A DNA stretch of 64,000 nt from Nitrincola alkalilacustris (GTDB lineage Bacteria > Pseudomonadota > Gammaproteobacteria > Pseudomonadales > Balneatricaceae), in assembly GCF_008973755.1 (NCBI RefSeq), contig NZ_WBOM01000013.1, forward strand, positions 1 through 64,000, given 5' to 3'. Of this stretch, positions 25,832 through 34,368 are shown one piece after another. The notes beneath the pieces were generated by a model that was given only the letters and a program-made list of their open reading frames with translations, ran no database searches and was not told the origin of the DNA. The position numbers were made by a program, and so were the translations under genes. How positions within the stretch are numbered: position 1 is the stretch's first letter; the number at the start of each line of letters is the position of its first letter.

Positions 25832-26563
25832 ATGTATTTCCCACGTTTCAAGCCGTTGTTTCTGCTCGCTCTGCTGGTGTTGGTGTTCCTGTCTGGCGTG
25901 ATCATAGAGCGCAACAATTGGCTGGCGCAGTTTCTGTTTTACTCGGAAGACATCATCTATCTGACGGGTCAGCATATTGAGCTGGTCGTGATTTCGGGTG
26001 GACTGGCGATTCTGATCGGGGTGCCGCTGGGCATAATCTTGAGCCGTCCGAGTGTCCGGTATCTGGCTGAGTCGGCGATGCAGGTGCTGAATATCGGTAC
26101 CACGATCCCGACGCTGGCGATTCTGGCGCTGTCGATGAGTTTTCTGGGTATCGGCATGGTACCGGCAGTGTTTGGCCTGACCATAGCGTCACTGCTGCCG
26201 ATCGTGCGCAACAGTTATACCGGGCTGCTGGAAGTGCCGGCACACCTCAAGGAAGCGGCCGCCGGCATCGGCATGACGCCCCTGCAGATGCTGCTTCGGG
26301 TTGAGATACCCAACGCTCTGTATGTGATGTTTGCCGGTATCCGTACCGCCCTGGCGATCAATGTCGGCACTGTTCCGCTGGCCTTCCTGATTGGTGGTGG
26401 CGGCCTAGGCGAGCTGATCTTCACCGGTATAGACCTGAATCGACCGATCATGATGCTGGCGGGTGCGATTCCCACCGCGCTGCTGGCCATCCTGGTCGAT
26501 ATGCTCGTCGCCATCTGTGCCTGGCTGATTGTGCCCAAAGGGGTCAATCCGCTGCGCAACTGA
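25832..26563 (+). CDS. ABC permease, OpuC/OsmY-type, second subunit
   Basis: A 243-residue permease with a leading membrane helix (LFLLALLVLVFLSGVII) followed by the permease core. The EAA loop LKEAAAGIGMTPLQMLLRVE and the LIGGGGLGELIFTGID signature match the 23981 permease, so the two would form a heterodimer. It begins 12 bp after the ATPase gene. Confidence 0.9.
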   Translation: MYFPRFKPLFLLALLVLVFLSGVIIERNNWLAQFLFYSEDIIYLTGQHIELVVISGGLAILIGVPLGIILSRPSVRYLAESAMQVLNIGTTIPTLAILALSMSFLGIGMVPAVFGLTIASLLPIVRNSYTGLLEVPAHLKEAAAGIGMTPLQMLLRVEIPNALYVMFAGIRTALAINVGTVPLAFLIGGGGLGELIFTGIDLNRPIMMLAGAIPTALLAILVDMLVAICAWLIVPKGVNPLRN

Positions 26564-26733
26564 GGCTGTAATACGACACACCCCGGTGAACAGCTGAGTC
26601 CATCAGCCAGTCACTGGGTAGCAACAACCTGAACCCGTTGCTTCATCGCGATGTGCCTGCATAGACAAGCAGTCGGTAGTGAAATTACGGATTCAGCAAC
26701 AAGATAACAACAAGATATCAACAGGAGATTCAC

Positions 26734-27645
26734 ATGCACAAACTGATCAAGCCTTTCATTAAACCTCTCATTAAGCCTCTGGGTATAACCCTTGCGGCCA
26801 TGAGCATGAGCTTCGGTGCGATGGCATCCAGTCTGGTGGTGGGCGGCAAGAACTTTACCGAACAACAGATACTGACCGAGATGACTGCTCAGTATCTGGA
26901 TCATCTGGGTTATTCCGTGCAGCGTCGCGGTGGTATGGGCAGTGCCGTGTTGCGTGCGGCTCAGGAGAATGGCCAGATCGATCTTTACTGGGAGTATACC
27001 GGTACCTCGCTGCTGAACTACAACCAGGTGGAGGAGAAACTGGATACCCCCGAAGCCGTGTATGAAAAAGTGCGTGAGCTGGATGCGCAGAAGGGGCTGG
27101 TCTGGCTGAACCCGTCACGGGCGAACAACACCTATGCACTGGCGGTCCGTCAGGTGGATTCGGTGCTGAAAAACATGCACACATTGAGTGATCTGGCGGC
27201 TGCAATCAACAGTGGTGAAAAACTGGTGCTGGCATCCAATGCTGAGTGGTATGCGCGTGATGACGGTCTGCGACCACTGCAGGAAACCTACGGTTTTGAA
27301 CTGCCGCGCAGCCAGGTCAAGCGCATGGATTCGGGCCTGACCTATGTCGCACTGCGTGAGCAGCAGGTGGATGTGGCACTGGTGTTTGCAACAGATGGTC
27401 GTATCCCGGCATTCGACTTCGTGATCCTTGAGGATGACAAGGGCTTCTTCCCGGACTATGCCATCACGCCTGTGGTGCGACAGGATACGCTGGACAAGAA
27501 CCCCGAGCTGGCTGATCAGTTGAATGCACTGTCGGCGAAGATCGACAATGACATCATGGCAACCTTGAATGCCCGTGTTGATGTTGAGCGCCAGGCGATA
27601 GAAGCGGTAGCGGAAAACTTCCTGCGCGAAGCAGGTCTGCTCTGA
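26734..27645 (+). CDS. Periplasmic binding protein, OsmF/OpuCC-type
   Basis: A 303-residue secreted protein. The N-terminus has a K-rich start and a hydrophobic stretch ending in FGAMAS, a signal peptide cleaved near residue 31. The mature part begins SLVVGGKNFTEQQILTEMTA, the OpuAC hallmark, followed by LYWEYTGTSL and later VKRMDSGLTYVAL. It is the substrate-capture subunit for the preceding permeases and ATPase. A 170-bp gap separates it from the second permease, so it may have its own promoter. A strong terminator follows. Confidence 0.9.
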   Translation: MHKLIKPFIKPLIKPLGITLAAMSMSFGAMASSLVVGGKNFTEQQILTEMTAQYLDHLGYSVQRRGGMGSAVLRAAQENGQIDLYWEYTGTSLLNYNQVEEKLDTPEAVYEKVRELDAQKGLVWLNPSRANNTYALAVRQVDSVLKNMHTLSDLAAAINSGEKLVLASNAEWYARDDGLRPLQETYGFELPRSQVKRMDSGLTYVALREQQVDVALVFATDGRIPAFDFVILEDDKGFFPDYAITPVVRQDTLDKNPELADQLNALSAKIDNDIMATLNARVDVERQAIEAVAENFLREAGLL

Positions 27646-27660
27646 AGGATCATCAGGTGC

Positions 27661-27684
27661 ACCGGGCTTATGCCCGGTTTTTTC
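27661..27684 (+). terminator. Rho-independent terminator after the ABC operon
   Basis: The stem ACCGGGC / GCCCGGT with a TTAT loop is followed by TTTTTTCG. It closes the transporter operon 15 bp after the binding-protein stop and 25 bp before the nitrilase gene. Confidence 0.85.
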
Positions 27685-27709
27685 GTTTATGGCTTTATGA
27701 GGAGGTTTA

Positions 27710-28543
27710 ATGAGCCAATTGAATGTCGCCGTTGCTCAGATCAATCCGCAGCTATGCGAACTGGATGCAAATCTTGCCATGCATCATGACTGGATAAGAC
27801 AGGCAAGAGAGCTGCAGGCTGAGTTGCTGCTGTTTCCAGAACTGTCGCTGACAGGCTATCAGGTGGGGCGGCGTACGCCAGCGATGGCGATGAAGCGAGA
27901 TGATCCCAGACTGCAGGCGCTGGCCAGAGAAAGTGGTGATATGGTCAGTTGGGTAGGGTTTATCGAGTCTGCCGGTCCGGGTGAATATTACAACGCCATG
28001 GCTGCGTTGCAGCAGGGGCATGTGATTGGGGTGCATCGCAAGCTGAACCTGCCGACCTATGGCGGGCTGGAGGAGGGCAAGTGGTTCCATGCCGGGCAAG
28101 ATCTCGACCTTTACTCCTGTGCATCAGACTGGCAAGCCGCCTGCATGATCTGCGCGGATATGTGGAATCCGGCGCTGGTGCACTGTGCCATGCTACAACG
28201 ACCGGACCTGCTATTGTCACCAGCTAATTCAGCTTCAGCCATAGTGAGTGATCACTTTTCAAATGAGCAGAACTGGGCGGTCAATCTGCAGTTCTATGCC
28301 ATGATCTACGGCATGCCGGTGCTGATGGCAAACCGCTATGGCCCGGAAGGTGATGCGCACTTCTGGGGTGGCAGCCGTATTCTTGGTCCTCGAGGCGAGA
28401 TACTGGCATTGGCGGAAGATCAGGAGTGTCTGATCATGGCACAACTGGATGCCGAGCAGACCGCCGCAGCCCGCTTTGATCATCCGGCAATCCGCGATGC
28501 TAATACCGCGCTGGTTCAGCGCCTGCTGAAAACGATCGGCTGA
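27710..28543 (+). CDS. Carbon-nitrogen hydrolase (nitrilase superfamily)
   Basis: A 277-residue amidase with the Glu-Lys-Cys triad: E44 in LFPELSLTGY, K111 in HRKLNLPTY and C148 in MICADMWNP. Members hydrolyse aliphatic amides, carbamoyl groups or nitriles; the substrate is not readable. It has its own AGGAGG ribosome site and lies 9 bp before the MmgE/PrpD gene, so the two are an operon. It is a candidate enzyme for degrading the compound imported by the upstream transporter. Confidence 0.88.
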   Translation: MSQLNVAVAQINPQLCELDANLAMHHDWIRQARELQAELLLFPELSLTGYQVGRRTPAMAMKRDDPRLQALARESGDMVSWVGFIESAGPGEYYNAMAALQQGHVIGVHRKLNLPTYGGLEEGKWFHAGQDLDLYSCASDWQAACMICADMWNPALVHCAMLQRPDLLLSPANSASAIVSDHFSNEQNWAVNLQFYAMIYGMPVLMANRYGPEGDAHFWGGSRILGPRGEILALAEDQECLIMAQLDAEQTAAARFDHPAIRDANTALVQRLLKTIG

Positions 28544-28552
28544 GGAAAGAAC

Positions 28553-29914
28553 ATGACCCCGATGGTTAGTTTCATTCATCAGTTGGATTTCGAGCATTTA
28601 CCCCCCTCAGTGGTGGAGCAGGCAGGTGTATGTCTGATGGATCTGCTGGGCGTCGCGGTAGCGGGTCATGGCACTCGCCTGAGCCAGATAATGGAGGCGT
28701 TTGTCTGCAGTCAGTATCCCGGCGATCTGCCGCTGTTGTTCAGTAATCAGCGCGCCAGTGCCTGTGGTGTAGCGCTGTTTGGAGGTACACTGATTGATAG
28801 TATCGATGCACATGATGGCCAGGCGCTGACCAAAGGGCATGCCGGTGTCGCCCTGCTGCCAGCGCTGGTGGCCTGTGCGCAGGAGCGTATATTCACGGGC
28901 AGGTCTTTGATGGACACAGCCTTGACGGGCAGGGAGTTTGTGACAGCGCTGGTGCTGGGATACGAGATCGCCACCCGTGCCGGTATCGCCCTGCACGCGA
29001 TGGCCAGTGATTACCATACCTCAGGTGCCTGGAATGCGCTGGGTGTGGCAGCGGTGGCTGCAAGGTTGCTTGATCTTGATCCAGCACAGACATATGAGGC
29101 GTTGGGAATTGCCGAGTTTCATGGTCCGCGCAGTCAGATGATGCGCTGTATCGAATATCCAACCATGCTCAAGGATGGATCGGGCTGGGGAGCTCTGGCG
29201 GGAATGAGTGCGGCGTTGTTGGCCCAGTCTGGATTTACCGGATCTCCGGCAGTGACCCTGATGAGGCATGAAGTGGCGCCGATCTGGCAGGATCTGGGAC
29301 AGCGCTGGTATATTCTTGAACAGTACTTCAAGCCCTACCCAGTCTGTCGCTGGGCGCAGCCTGCCGTGGAAGCTGTGCGCGCATTGCGATCTGCTCATAG
29401 GTTTGACCCGATCGATATCGTACAGATTCATATCCATACTTTTCACGAAGCGGCATCACTGCATACACGTTTGCCTGAGACCACTGAGCAGGCCCAGTAT
29501 AGCCTGCCCTTTTCGGTTGCCTGTGCGTTAATGGACGACACCATTACCATACAAGCGATCGCAGAAACAGCGCAGGGCCTGCAGCACCCGTTGCGTCGGC
29601 AGTTAAGCCAGTGCGTTGTAATGCATGAGGTGGATGGCTATAACGCCCGTTTTCCGGCCGAGAGATGGGCCCATGCCAGGCTGTTGCTCAAGAATGGCCG
29701 AGAGTTGATCTCTAAACCCTGTACTGCACGAGGTAATCCGGAAAATCCTCTACCTCGGCATGAGTTGATCGACAAGTTCAGATCACTTCTGGCAACGAGT
29801 GCCTTGGCTGATCTTTCAGATACATTGCATATAAAATGTTTAAATATGGCGAACCTTGATGCGGACCAGTTGCGTGCCTTTCTGCAGTTGTTGCAACAGC
29901 CTGCACGCCTCTGA
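28553..29914 (+). CDS. MmgE/PrpD-family protein
   Basis: A 453-residue protein of the 2-methylcitrate dehydratase / cis-aconitate decarboxylase / iminodisuccinate epimerase fold. Landmarks are LMDLLGVAVAGHGTRLS, IDSIDAHDGQALTKGHAGVA, GYEIATRAGIALHA, FKPYPVCRWAQPAVEA and YSLPFSVACALMDD. It lacks the prp partners, so a methylcitrate role is unlikely. It is coupled to the nitrilase gene by a 9-bp gap, and probably both act on one carbon skeleton. Confidence 0.85.
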   Translation: MTPMVSFIHQLDFEHLPPSVVEQAGVCLMDLLGVAVAGHGTRLSQIMEAFVCSQYPGDLPLLFSNQRASACGVALFGGTLIDSIDAHDGQALTKGHAGVALLPALVACAQERIFTGRSLMDTALTGREFVTALVLGYEIATRAGIALHAMASDYHTSGAWNALGVAAVAARLLDLDPAQTYEALGIAEFHGPRSQMMRCIEYPTMLKDGSGWGALAGMSAALLAQSGFTGSPAVTLMRHEVAPIWQDLGQRWYILEQYFKPYPVCRWAQPAVEAVRALRSAHRFDPIDIVQIHIHTFHEAASLHTRLPETTEQAQYSLPFSVACALMDDTITIQAIAETAQGLQHPLRRQLSQCVVMHEVDGYNARFPAERWAHARLLLKNGRELISKPCTARGNPENPLPRHELIDKFRSLLATSALADLSDTLHIKCLNMANLDADQLRAFLQLLQQPARL

Positions 29915-29958
29915 GCTGGTCGCTTTCCTGAATCACACACCGCCTGCTTCTGGCATTA

Positions 29959-30112
29959 CTGGCAATTGCTCCTGAAAAGAAAAGGGGTCACCCATAAGAA
30001 GGAAAAGGGGTCGAAAAGGCGAAAAGGGGTCGGCGAAAAGGGGTCAGGTACATTTACGGTGAGCCGTAAATGTACCTGACCCCTTTTCCCTGCGTTACCA
30101 GCATACTGTCCA
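29959..30112 (+). repeat. Dispersed intergenic repeat, copy A, interrupted by an AAAAGGGGTC element
   Basis: The left part CTGGCAATTGCTCCTG (29959-29974) and right part CCAGCATACTGTCCA (30098-30112) are identical to 47643-47658 and 47664-47678, where only 5 bases separate them. Here 123 bases intervene, holding four direct copies of AAAAGGGGTC (29980, 30003, 30022, 30036) and one inverted copy (30078-30087). CCTG occurs on both sides of the inserted stretch (29971-29974, 30089-30092). Confidence 0.8.
30035..30088. repeat. Perfect 25-bp-stem palindrome, REP-like
   Basis: Arms 30035-30059 and 30064-30088 are perfectly complementary around a TGAG loop; each contains GGGGTCAGGTACATTTACGG or its complement. 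GGGGTCAGGTACATTT motifs of this kind occur with REP-associated tyrosine (IS200-like) transposases. No transposase gene is in the window. Confidence 0.85.
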
Positions 30113-30122
30113 CCCCGGAGAT

Positions 30123-30146
30123 AAAAAAGCCCGCACATGGCGGGCA
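30123..30146 (-). terminator. Rho-independent terminator for the amidohydrolase gene
   Basis: On the minus strand the stem GCCCGC / GCGGGC is followed by a run of six T. It lies about 40 bp past the stop of the 30188-31081 gene. Confidence 0.8.
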
Positions 30147-30187
30147 AAGGCAGACATTATTCAGGGCAGGGAGGACCTGAACAACAC

Positions 30188-31081
30188 TCAGAAGCCATAG
30201 AGGCGGGCGGGGTTATCCACAAGAATCTTCTGTTGCAGATCGGCATCCGGTGCCCAGTCGACTAGGGCATCCATCAGGTCGCCATCGTTCGGCATCGCTT
30301 TTGGGGTGTCTGGATGGCTGAAGTGCGGATGTGGCCAGTCCGATCCCCACAGGCAGCGATCTGCATTTGCGGCGATGAGGGCCTGAGCGAAAGGCCTGAC
30401 ATCCGTATAGGGTGGCAAGGCTTCGCCACTGATGCGATAAGCCCCAGACAGCTTGACCCAGGTATTCCCCTGTTGCAGCAGGCGCAGCAGGCTCTGAAAA
30501 CCCGGATCATCAATACCCTTGCTGCAGGGCATATGTCCCATATGATCGATCACCACCGGAACCGGCAAGGCCGCAATACGCTGCTCCAGATCGGCATAGT
30601 CAGAGACATCGATCAGAAACTGCAGATGCCACCGGCGCTCAGCCAGACGTTGCGCCAGATGCTCGACATCCGACCAGGCAATGCCACCCTTGAACAGGAG
30701 GTTCATCCGTATGCCACAATGTCCACTCTGTTGCAGCAGATCCAGCTCCTGCTCGCTGACATCGGCGTGTACCACGGCCACCCCTTTATATTGTTTACCC
30801 ATCTGTCGCAGATAGAGCAGCGTGTCGCTTTGCAGGCTGTTGTCGGTGCCATACACACTGGGTTGAACCAGCACACCGCGCTCTATGCCCAGTTGCCGGT
30901 GCAGATGCAGGTAGGCACCCACGCTGGCATCAGGCGGAGTATAGGTGCGATGAGGAGTATAGGTATAACGACTGGCTGGCCCGAAGACATGGGCATGAGT
31001 ATCCGTGGCACCCGGTGGCAGTCGCCTTTGAGGTTGCTTCGGGAAAGGGTCGGCGGCTTCACAGACAGGGATGCTGCTCAT
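30188..31081 (-). CDS. Amidohydrolase, 2-pyrone-4,6-dicarboxylate hydrolase-like
   Basis: A 297-residue metal-dependent hydrolase. DTHAHVFG (metal HxH) comes near residue 27, YLHLHRQLGIERGVLVQPS follows, then VVIDHMGHMP and the terminal catalytic Asp in CLWGSDWPHPHF. The closest fold type is LigI/PDC hydrolase, which opens a pyrone lactone, but many paralogues act on other lactones. It is transcribed toward the MmgE/PrpD gene and ends in a clear terminator. The alpha/beta hydrolase lies 138 bp upstream on the same strand. Confidence 0.82.
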   Translation of the reverse strand: MSSIPVCEAADPFPKQPQRRLPPGATDTHAHVFGPASRYTYTPHRTYTPPDASVGAYLHLHRQLGIERGVLVQPSVYGTDNSLQSDTLLYLRQMGKQYKGVAVVHADVSEQELDLLQQSGHCGIRMNLLFKGGIAWSDVEHLAQRLAERRWHLQFLIDVSDYADLEQRIAALPVPVVIDHMGHMPCSKGIDDPGFQSLLRLLQQGNTWVKLSGAYRISGEALPPYTDVRPFAQALIAANADRCLWGSDWPHPHFSHPDTPKAMPNDGDLMDALVDWAPDADLQQKILVDNPARLYGF

Positions 31082-31218
31082 CTTGAGTACTCCTCATACA
31101 CGCCAGTGATTCAGAAACAGTTGCTCAGAAAAATGGCTCAGAAACAGTGATTCAGAAAAATGGTTCAGACAAACCGGTGATGGCTGCCGCTCATTGGCAG
31201 CCATCACCGGAGAGAGAA

Positions 31219-32109
31219 TCAGACGTTAGCGCTGACCCAGCTGGCGATATGGCCGGAGAAGCGGATAAAGCGTGGATCTTCATCCAGCATCCACTCGGTA
31301 TGACCGCCGCCTTCGAGCAGGAACAACTCTTTAGGGCCCGGGTAGATGGCATAGAGGGATTTGGCCTCAGTGACCGGGTGCAGATCATTCTCGGCACCAT
31401 GTGCAATCAGCAGCGGGATGCTGGCATAGCGCTCATCCAGATGTTTCTCAGGACAGAAGCTGATCAGCGAATCGGCAAAATCGAAGGTGGATGTCACACC
31501 GTAGCCAGGTGCCTTGACCAGCTCGGTGAAGACATATTCGCGGCTGACGGGGTCCAGCGGATAGATATCAAAAGGATCAATCCCCTTGGGCTCACCACCC
31601 TTGGACAGGCGCAGCCGCTCTTCGGCCATGAACTGCTTGAAGGCTTTCCAGCCATGCTCGCCACGAAGCGCTTTCTGGACGCGGACCGCATCAAAGAAAC
31701 CATTCATGCTGACCAGTGCATCGATCTGATCTTCGCACAGACGGAAGGCATCCAGAATCAGGCCACCGGCCATACCCCAGCCAGCCAGTACCACCTTGCG
31801 ACCCTCTGCCTGAGCGCGTTCATGCACAATGGCGACGACGCTGGCGATGTCGCGGACCTGCTCTTCGATCAGTACACGCTCACGCACCCCTTCAGACTCA
31901 CCGAAACCCCGATAGTCAAAGCCGAATACGGTGAACCCTTTAGGTGTGAACGCACGGGCGTAACGTTCCGGGTGGATATTTTTCTGTCCGGTGAAGCCGC
32001 TGCAGACAATAATGATCGGCAGGTTCGGCTGGCTGTTCTGCTCGTCGGTAAAGAAGGCGCCGTCGAGTTTCAGACCGTCGCTGGTGAAGCTGATTTTTTG
32101 TTCTTTCAT
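31219..32109 (-). CDS. Alpha/beta-hydrolase fold protein lacking the nucleophile serine
   Basis: A 296-residue protein with the DUF-type hydrolase start (FTSDGLKLDGAFF), the oxyanion strand IIIVCSGFTG, FGFDYRGFGESEG and C-terminal acid and His (AHGAENDLHP, GGGHTEW). The nucleophile elbow, normally G-x-S-x-G, reads GWGMAG with Gly at position 112 (codon GGT). The acid and base of the triad are kept. Either the family uses another mechanism or this copy is non-catalytic. It is divergent from the GlxA/AraC regulator at 32234, which probably controls it. Confidence 0.8.
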   Translation of the reverse strand: MKEQKISFTSDGLKLDGAFFTDEQNSQPNLPIIIVCSGFTGQKNIHPERYARAFTPKGFTVFGFDYRGFGESEGVRERVLIEEQVRDIASVVAIVHERAQAEGRKVVLAGWGMAGGLILDAFRLCEDQIDALVSMNGFFDAVRVQKALRGEHGWKAFKQFMAEERLRLSKGGEPKGIDPFDIYPLDPVSREYVFTELVKAPGYGVTSTFDFADSLISFCPEKHLDERYASIPLLIAHGAENDLHPVTEAKSLYAIYPGPKELFLLEGGGHTEWMLDEDPRFIRFSGHIASWVSANV

Positions 32110-32233
32110 GGTGATTACAGTCCTGAGTACGGTGTTGTGTTGTCGTTACTGGTACCTATAATGGCGGATAGAGAGGCGTTTATTTTTAAATATTCCGACA
32201 TTATTGATTAAATTGCCGACGTCAGGAGCCCCT

Positions 32234-33199
32234 GTGAGCAGTGAAGCCTTTGCAGATGAGACAGAGCATTTCGGTTTCTTTCTGCTCCCTGAATTTTCCA
32301 TGATCTCCTTCGCAGCAGCGGTGGACCCTTTGCGCATGGCCAATCGCATGAGCGGGCGTCCACTCTATGCCTGGCACTTCTATGGTTTGAATGATGAGCC
32401 CGTGCGCTGCAGTAATGGTGTGGTGATCCCGCCGACGCGCAAGATGGAAGATCTGGAGGGGTTGGACTGCATGTTCGTGGTCGCGGGGATCGGTGCCCAT
32501 CAGTTGGATCAAGAGCCTCTGTTCAAGTGGCTGCGTAGTCTGAAGCGCCGAGGCATGAGTCTCGGTGCTACCTCGACCGGTAGTTTGCTGCTGGCTCGCG
32601 CCGGTCTACTGAAAGGCAAGACCTGTACCATCCACTGGGAAAACCGCGACAGTCTGCAGGAGATGTTTCCCGACCTGATCGTGACGGAAGAGCTGTATGA
32701 GCTGGATGGTAAGGTGATGACCTGCTCCGGCGGTCTGGCAGGGCTGGATATGATGCTGCAACTGATCGGTCTGCGCCATGGCGAGGCGCTGGCGCAGGAT
32801 GTGGCGGAGCAGTGTATCCACCCTGATATCCGGCCGGCACATGACAAGCAGCGGATGAAACTGCAGTTGCGTTATCATGCCAATCATCCGCGTCTGCTGA
32901 AGGCGCTGGAGCTGATGCGGACACATGTTGAAGAGGCATTGACGATCGATCAGATCTGCAGCCGAATAGGTTTGTCATCGCGTCAGTTGGAACGTCTGTT
33001 CAGGCAGTATCTGGAGGAAACCCCCGCACAATACTATATGGCCCTTCGGCTTGAGCGTGCCCGCCATCTGTTGCAGCAGTCATCCCTGTCGGTCCTGCAG
33101 ATTGCCGATGCCTGCGGTTTCAGTTCCACCTCCTATTTTTCTCGCTGCTATCGGCAGCATTTCGGCAATACGCCGCGTGAGGAACGCTCGGCCGGATGA
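32234..33199 (+). CDS. GATase1/AraC-family transcriptional regulator (GbdR/CdhR-like)
   Basis: A 321-residue regulator from GTG 32234, preceded by AGGAG; a TTG at 32204 is an unlikely alternative. The N-terminal domain is the DJ-1/PfpI-like type (FGFFLLPEFSMISFAAAVDP, TSTGSLLLARAGLL). The C-terminal domain has two AraC helix-turn-helices (LTIDQICSRIGLSSRQLERL and VLQIADACGFSSTSYFSRCY). Characterised relatives sense glycine betaine, carnitine or sarcosine and activate catabolic genes. The betaine-type importer nearby fits that. It is divergent from the alpha/beta hydrolase. Confidence 0.88.
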   Translation: MSSEAFADETEHFGFFLLPEFSMISFAAAVDPLRMANRMSGRPLYAWHFYGLNDEPVRCSNGVVIPPTRKMEDLEGLDCMFVVAGIGAHQLDQEPLFKWLRSLKRRGMSLGATSTGSLLLARAGLLKGKTCTIHWENRDSLQEMFPDLIVTEELYELDGKVMTCSGGLAGLDMMLQLIGLRHGEALAQDVAEQCIHPDIRPAHDKQRMKLQLRYHANHPRLLKALELMRTHVEEALTIDQICSRIGLSSRQLERLFRQYLEETPAQYYMALRLERARHLLQQSSLSVLQIADACGFSSTSYFSRCYRQHFGNTPREERSAG

Positions 33200-33512
33200 C
33201 CGGAGTGCCTTAAACGGTCAGATTAAATCCATGAGCAGCCCAGCTCCAGTTAGACATAACACCCTATGGCCAGAGGTACACAGATCTTGGCTTTGTTATC
33301 TGGGGCAAAACAAAAACATACCGCATGAACTTAGGCTTGGTGATCAGAGTCCAATCTCTATGGAGCTGAATTATCCAGGGAGTGGAAGGGGTTATGTGTG
33401 CAAGTGTGCAGGCATGAGTCCAATGCATAACAACAGAACCGGATACGATCAGACCTGGCGGTCAGACATTTTGAGTACAGCCGTCGCATGATAGTAACCT
33501 TATATAGGTAAC
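33200..33512. other. Intergenic, before small lipoprotein
   Basis: About 313 bp. A 146-codon frame running in from inside the regulator gene lacks a ribosome site and protein character, so no gene is called. It presumably holds the promoter of the glycine-zipper lipoprotein. Confidence 0.5.
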
Positions 33513-33731
33513 ATGATGAAAACACTACACAAAGGATTGCTCAGTATATTGGTTGCTGTGCTTTTTATAGGTCTGACAGGGTGCAACAACCTATCCAAGC
33601 GTGACCAGAACATGGTGATAGGCGCTGGGGTGGGTGCTGTAGGTGGCGCTGTATTGACTGGCGGCAGTACCCTTGGCACGGTGGGTGGCGCTGCAGTGGG
33701 TGGTTATATCGGCCGCGAAATCAACAGGTAA
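33513..33731 (+). CDS. Glycine-zipper lipoprotein (OsmB-like)
   Basis: A 72-residue outer-membrane lipoprotein candidate. The signal peptide has a lipobox LTGC (Cys about residue 24). The mature part has GAGVGAVGGAVLTGG and GGAAVGGYIGREINR, small-residue repeats of the glycine-zipper 2TM family. OsmB of E. coli is similar in size and is osmotically induced; that regulation is not visible here. The start may be 33513 or 33516. Confidence 0.8.
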   Translation: MMKTLHKGLLSILVAVLFIGLTGCNNLSKRDQNMVIGAGVGAVGGAVLTGGSTLGTVGGAAVGGYIGREINR

Positions 33732-33840
33732 TCAGGCGCCGGACAGCAGTCGAGCCAGCGGGTCACCTCTTCAGTGAGCCGCCAGCACTGGCCGGGTGCA
33801 TTCCTGAGTTTCTTACTCCCTGTTAAACAGGGATCAATTC

Positions 33841-34299
33841 TCAGACCAGACTCTGTTCAAATCGCGTAACCAGCAGTGCAAGCCCATCCTGATCAGTCTG
33901 ATCGAAACGGGCCAGGATGGGGCTGTCGATATCCAGAACCGCAATAATCTTACCCTTGCAACGCACAGGCAGAACAATTTCTGATTCACTGGCGGCATCA
34001 CAGGCAATGTGGCCGGGGAAGGCGTGTACATCCTCCACGCGCTGTATTTCGCCTGTAGCGACAGCCGTCCCGCAGACGCCTTTCCCGACAGGTATCCGAA
34101 CACAGGCAACCTGCCCCTGGAAAGGACCCAATACCAGCTCATCGCCGCGTAAAATATAGAAGCCTGCCCAGTTGAGATCCGGCAGATTGTGGTAGATCAG
34201 GGCGCTGAGGTTGGCCATGTTGGCAATCTGATCCGTTTCACCTGCCAGCAGGGCATCGGCCTGTTGCAGCAGCAGGTCGTAAGCAGCGGATTTGGACAT
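33841..34299 (-). CDS. msrC: Free methionine-(R)-sulfoxide reductase (GAF domain)
   Basis: A 152-residue single GAF domain from ATG 34299 (GGAG nine bases upstream; 34314 is an alternative). The three fRMsr cysteines are present: C66 and C76 in ACVRIPVGKGVCGTA, and C100 in GHIACDAASESEI. The enzyme reduces free Met-R-O with thioredoxin and protects against oxidants. It converges on the glycine-zipper lipoprotein gene. Confidence 0.9.
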   Translation of the reverse strand: MSKSAAYDLLLQQADALLAGETDQIANMANLSALIYHNLPDLNWAGFYILRGDELVLGPFQGQVACVRIPVGKGVCGTAVATGEIQRVEDVHAFPGHIACDAASESEIVLPVRCKGKIIAVLDIDSPILARFDQTDQDGLALLVTRFEQSLV

Positions 34300-34368
34300 C
34301 GAAACGCTCTCCATTCAGTAATCATCCATCCAGAAAACAGCCTGTCTGAACAAGGCAGCCAGAGTACT

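Noticed and set aside
31147-32211. Long plus-strand open frame (354 codons) opposite the alpha/beta hydrolase
   Set aside because: It mirrors a well-supported gene on the other strand, has no ribosome site and no protein-family character; it is a codon-usage shadow.
33051-33491. 146-codon plus-strand frame overlapping the end of the AraC-type regulator
   Set aside because: It starts inside the regulator in another frame, lacks a ribosome site and shows no family features.
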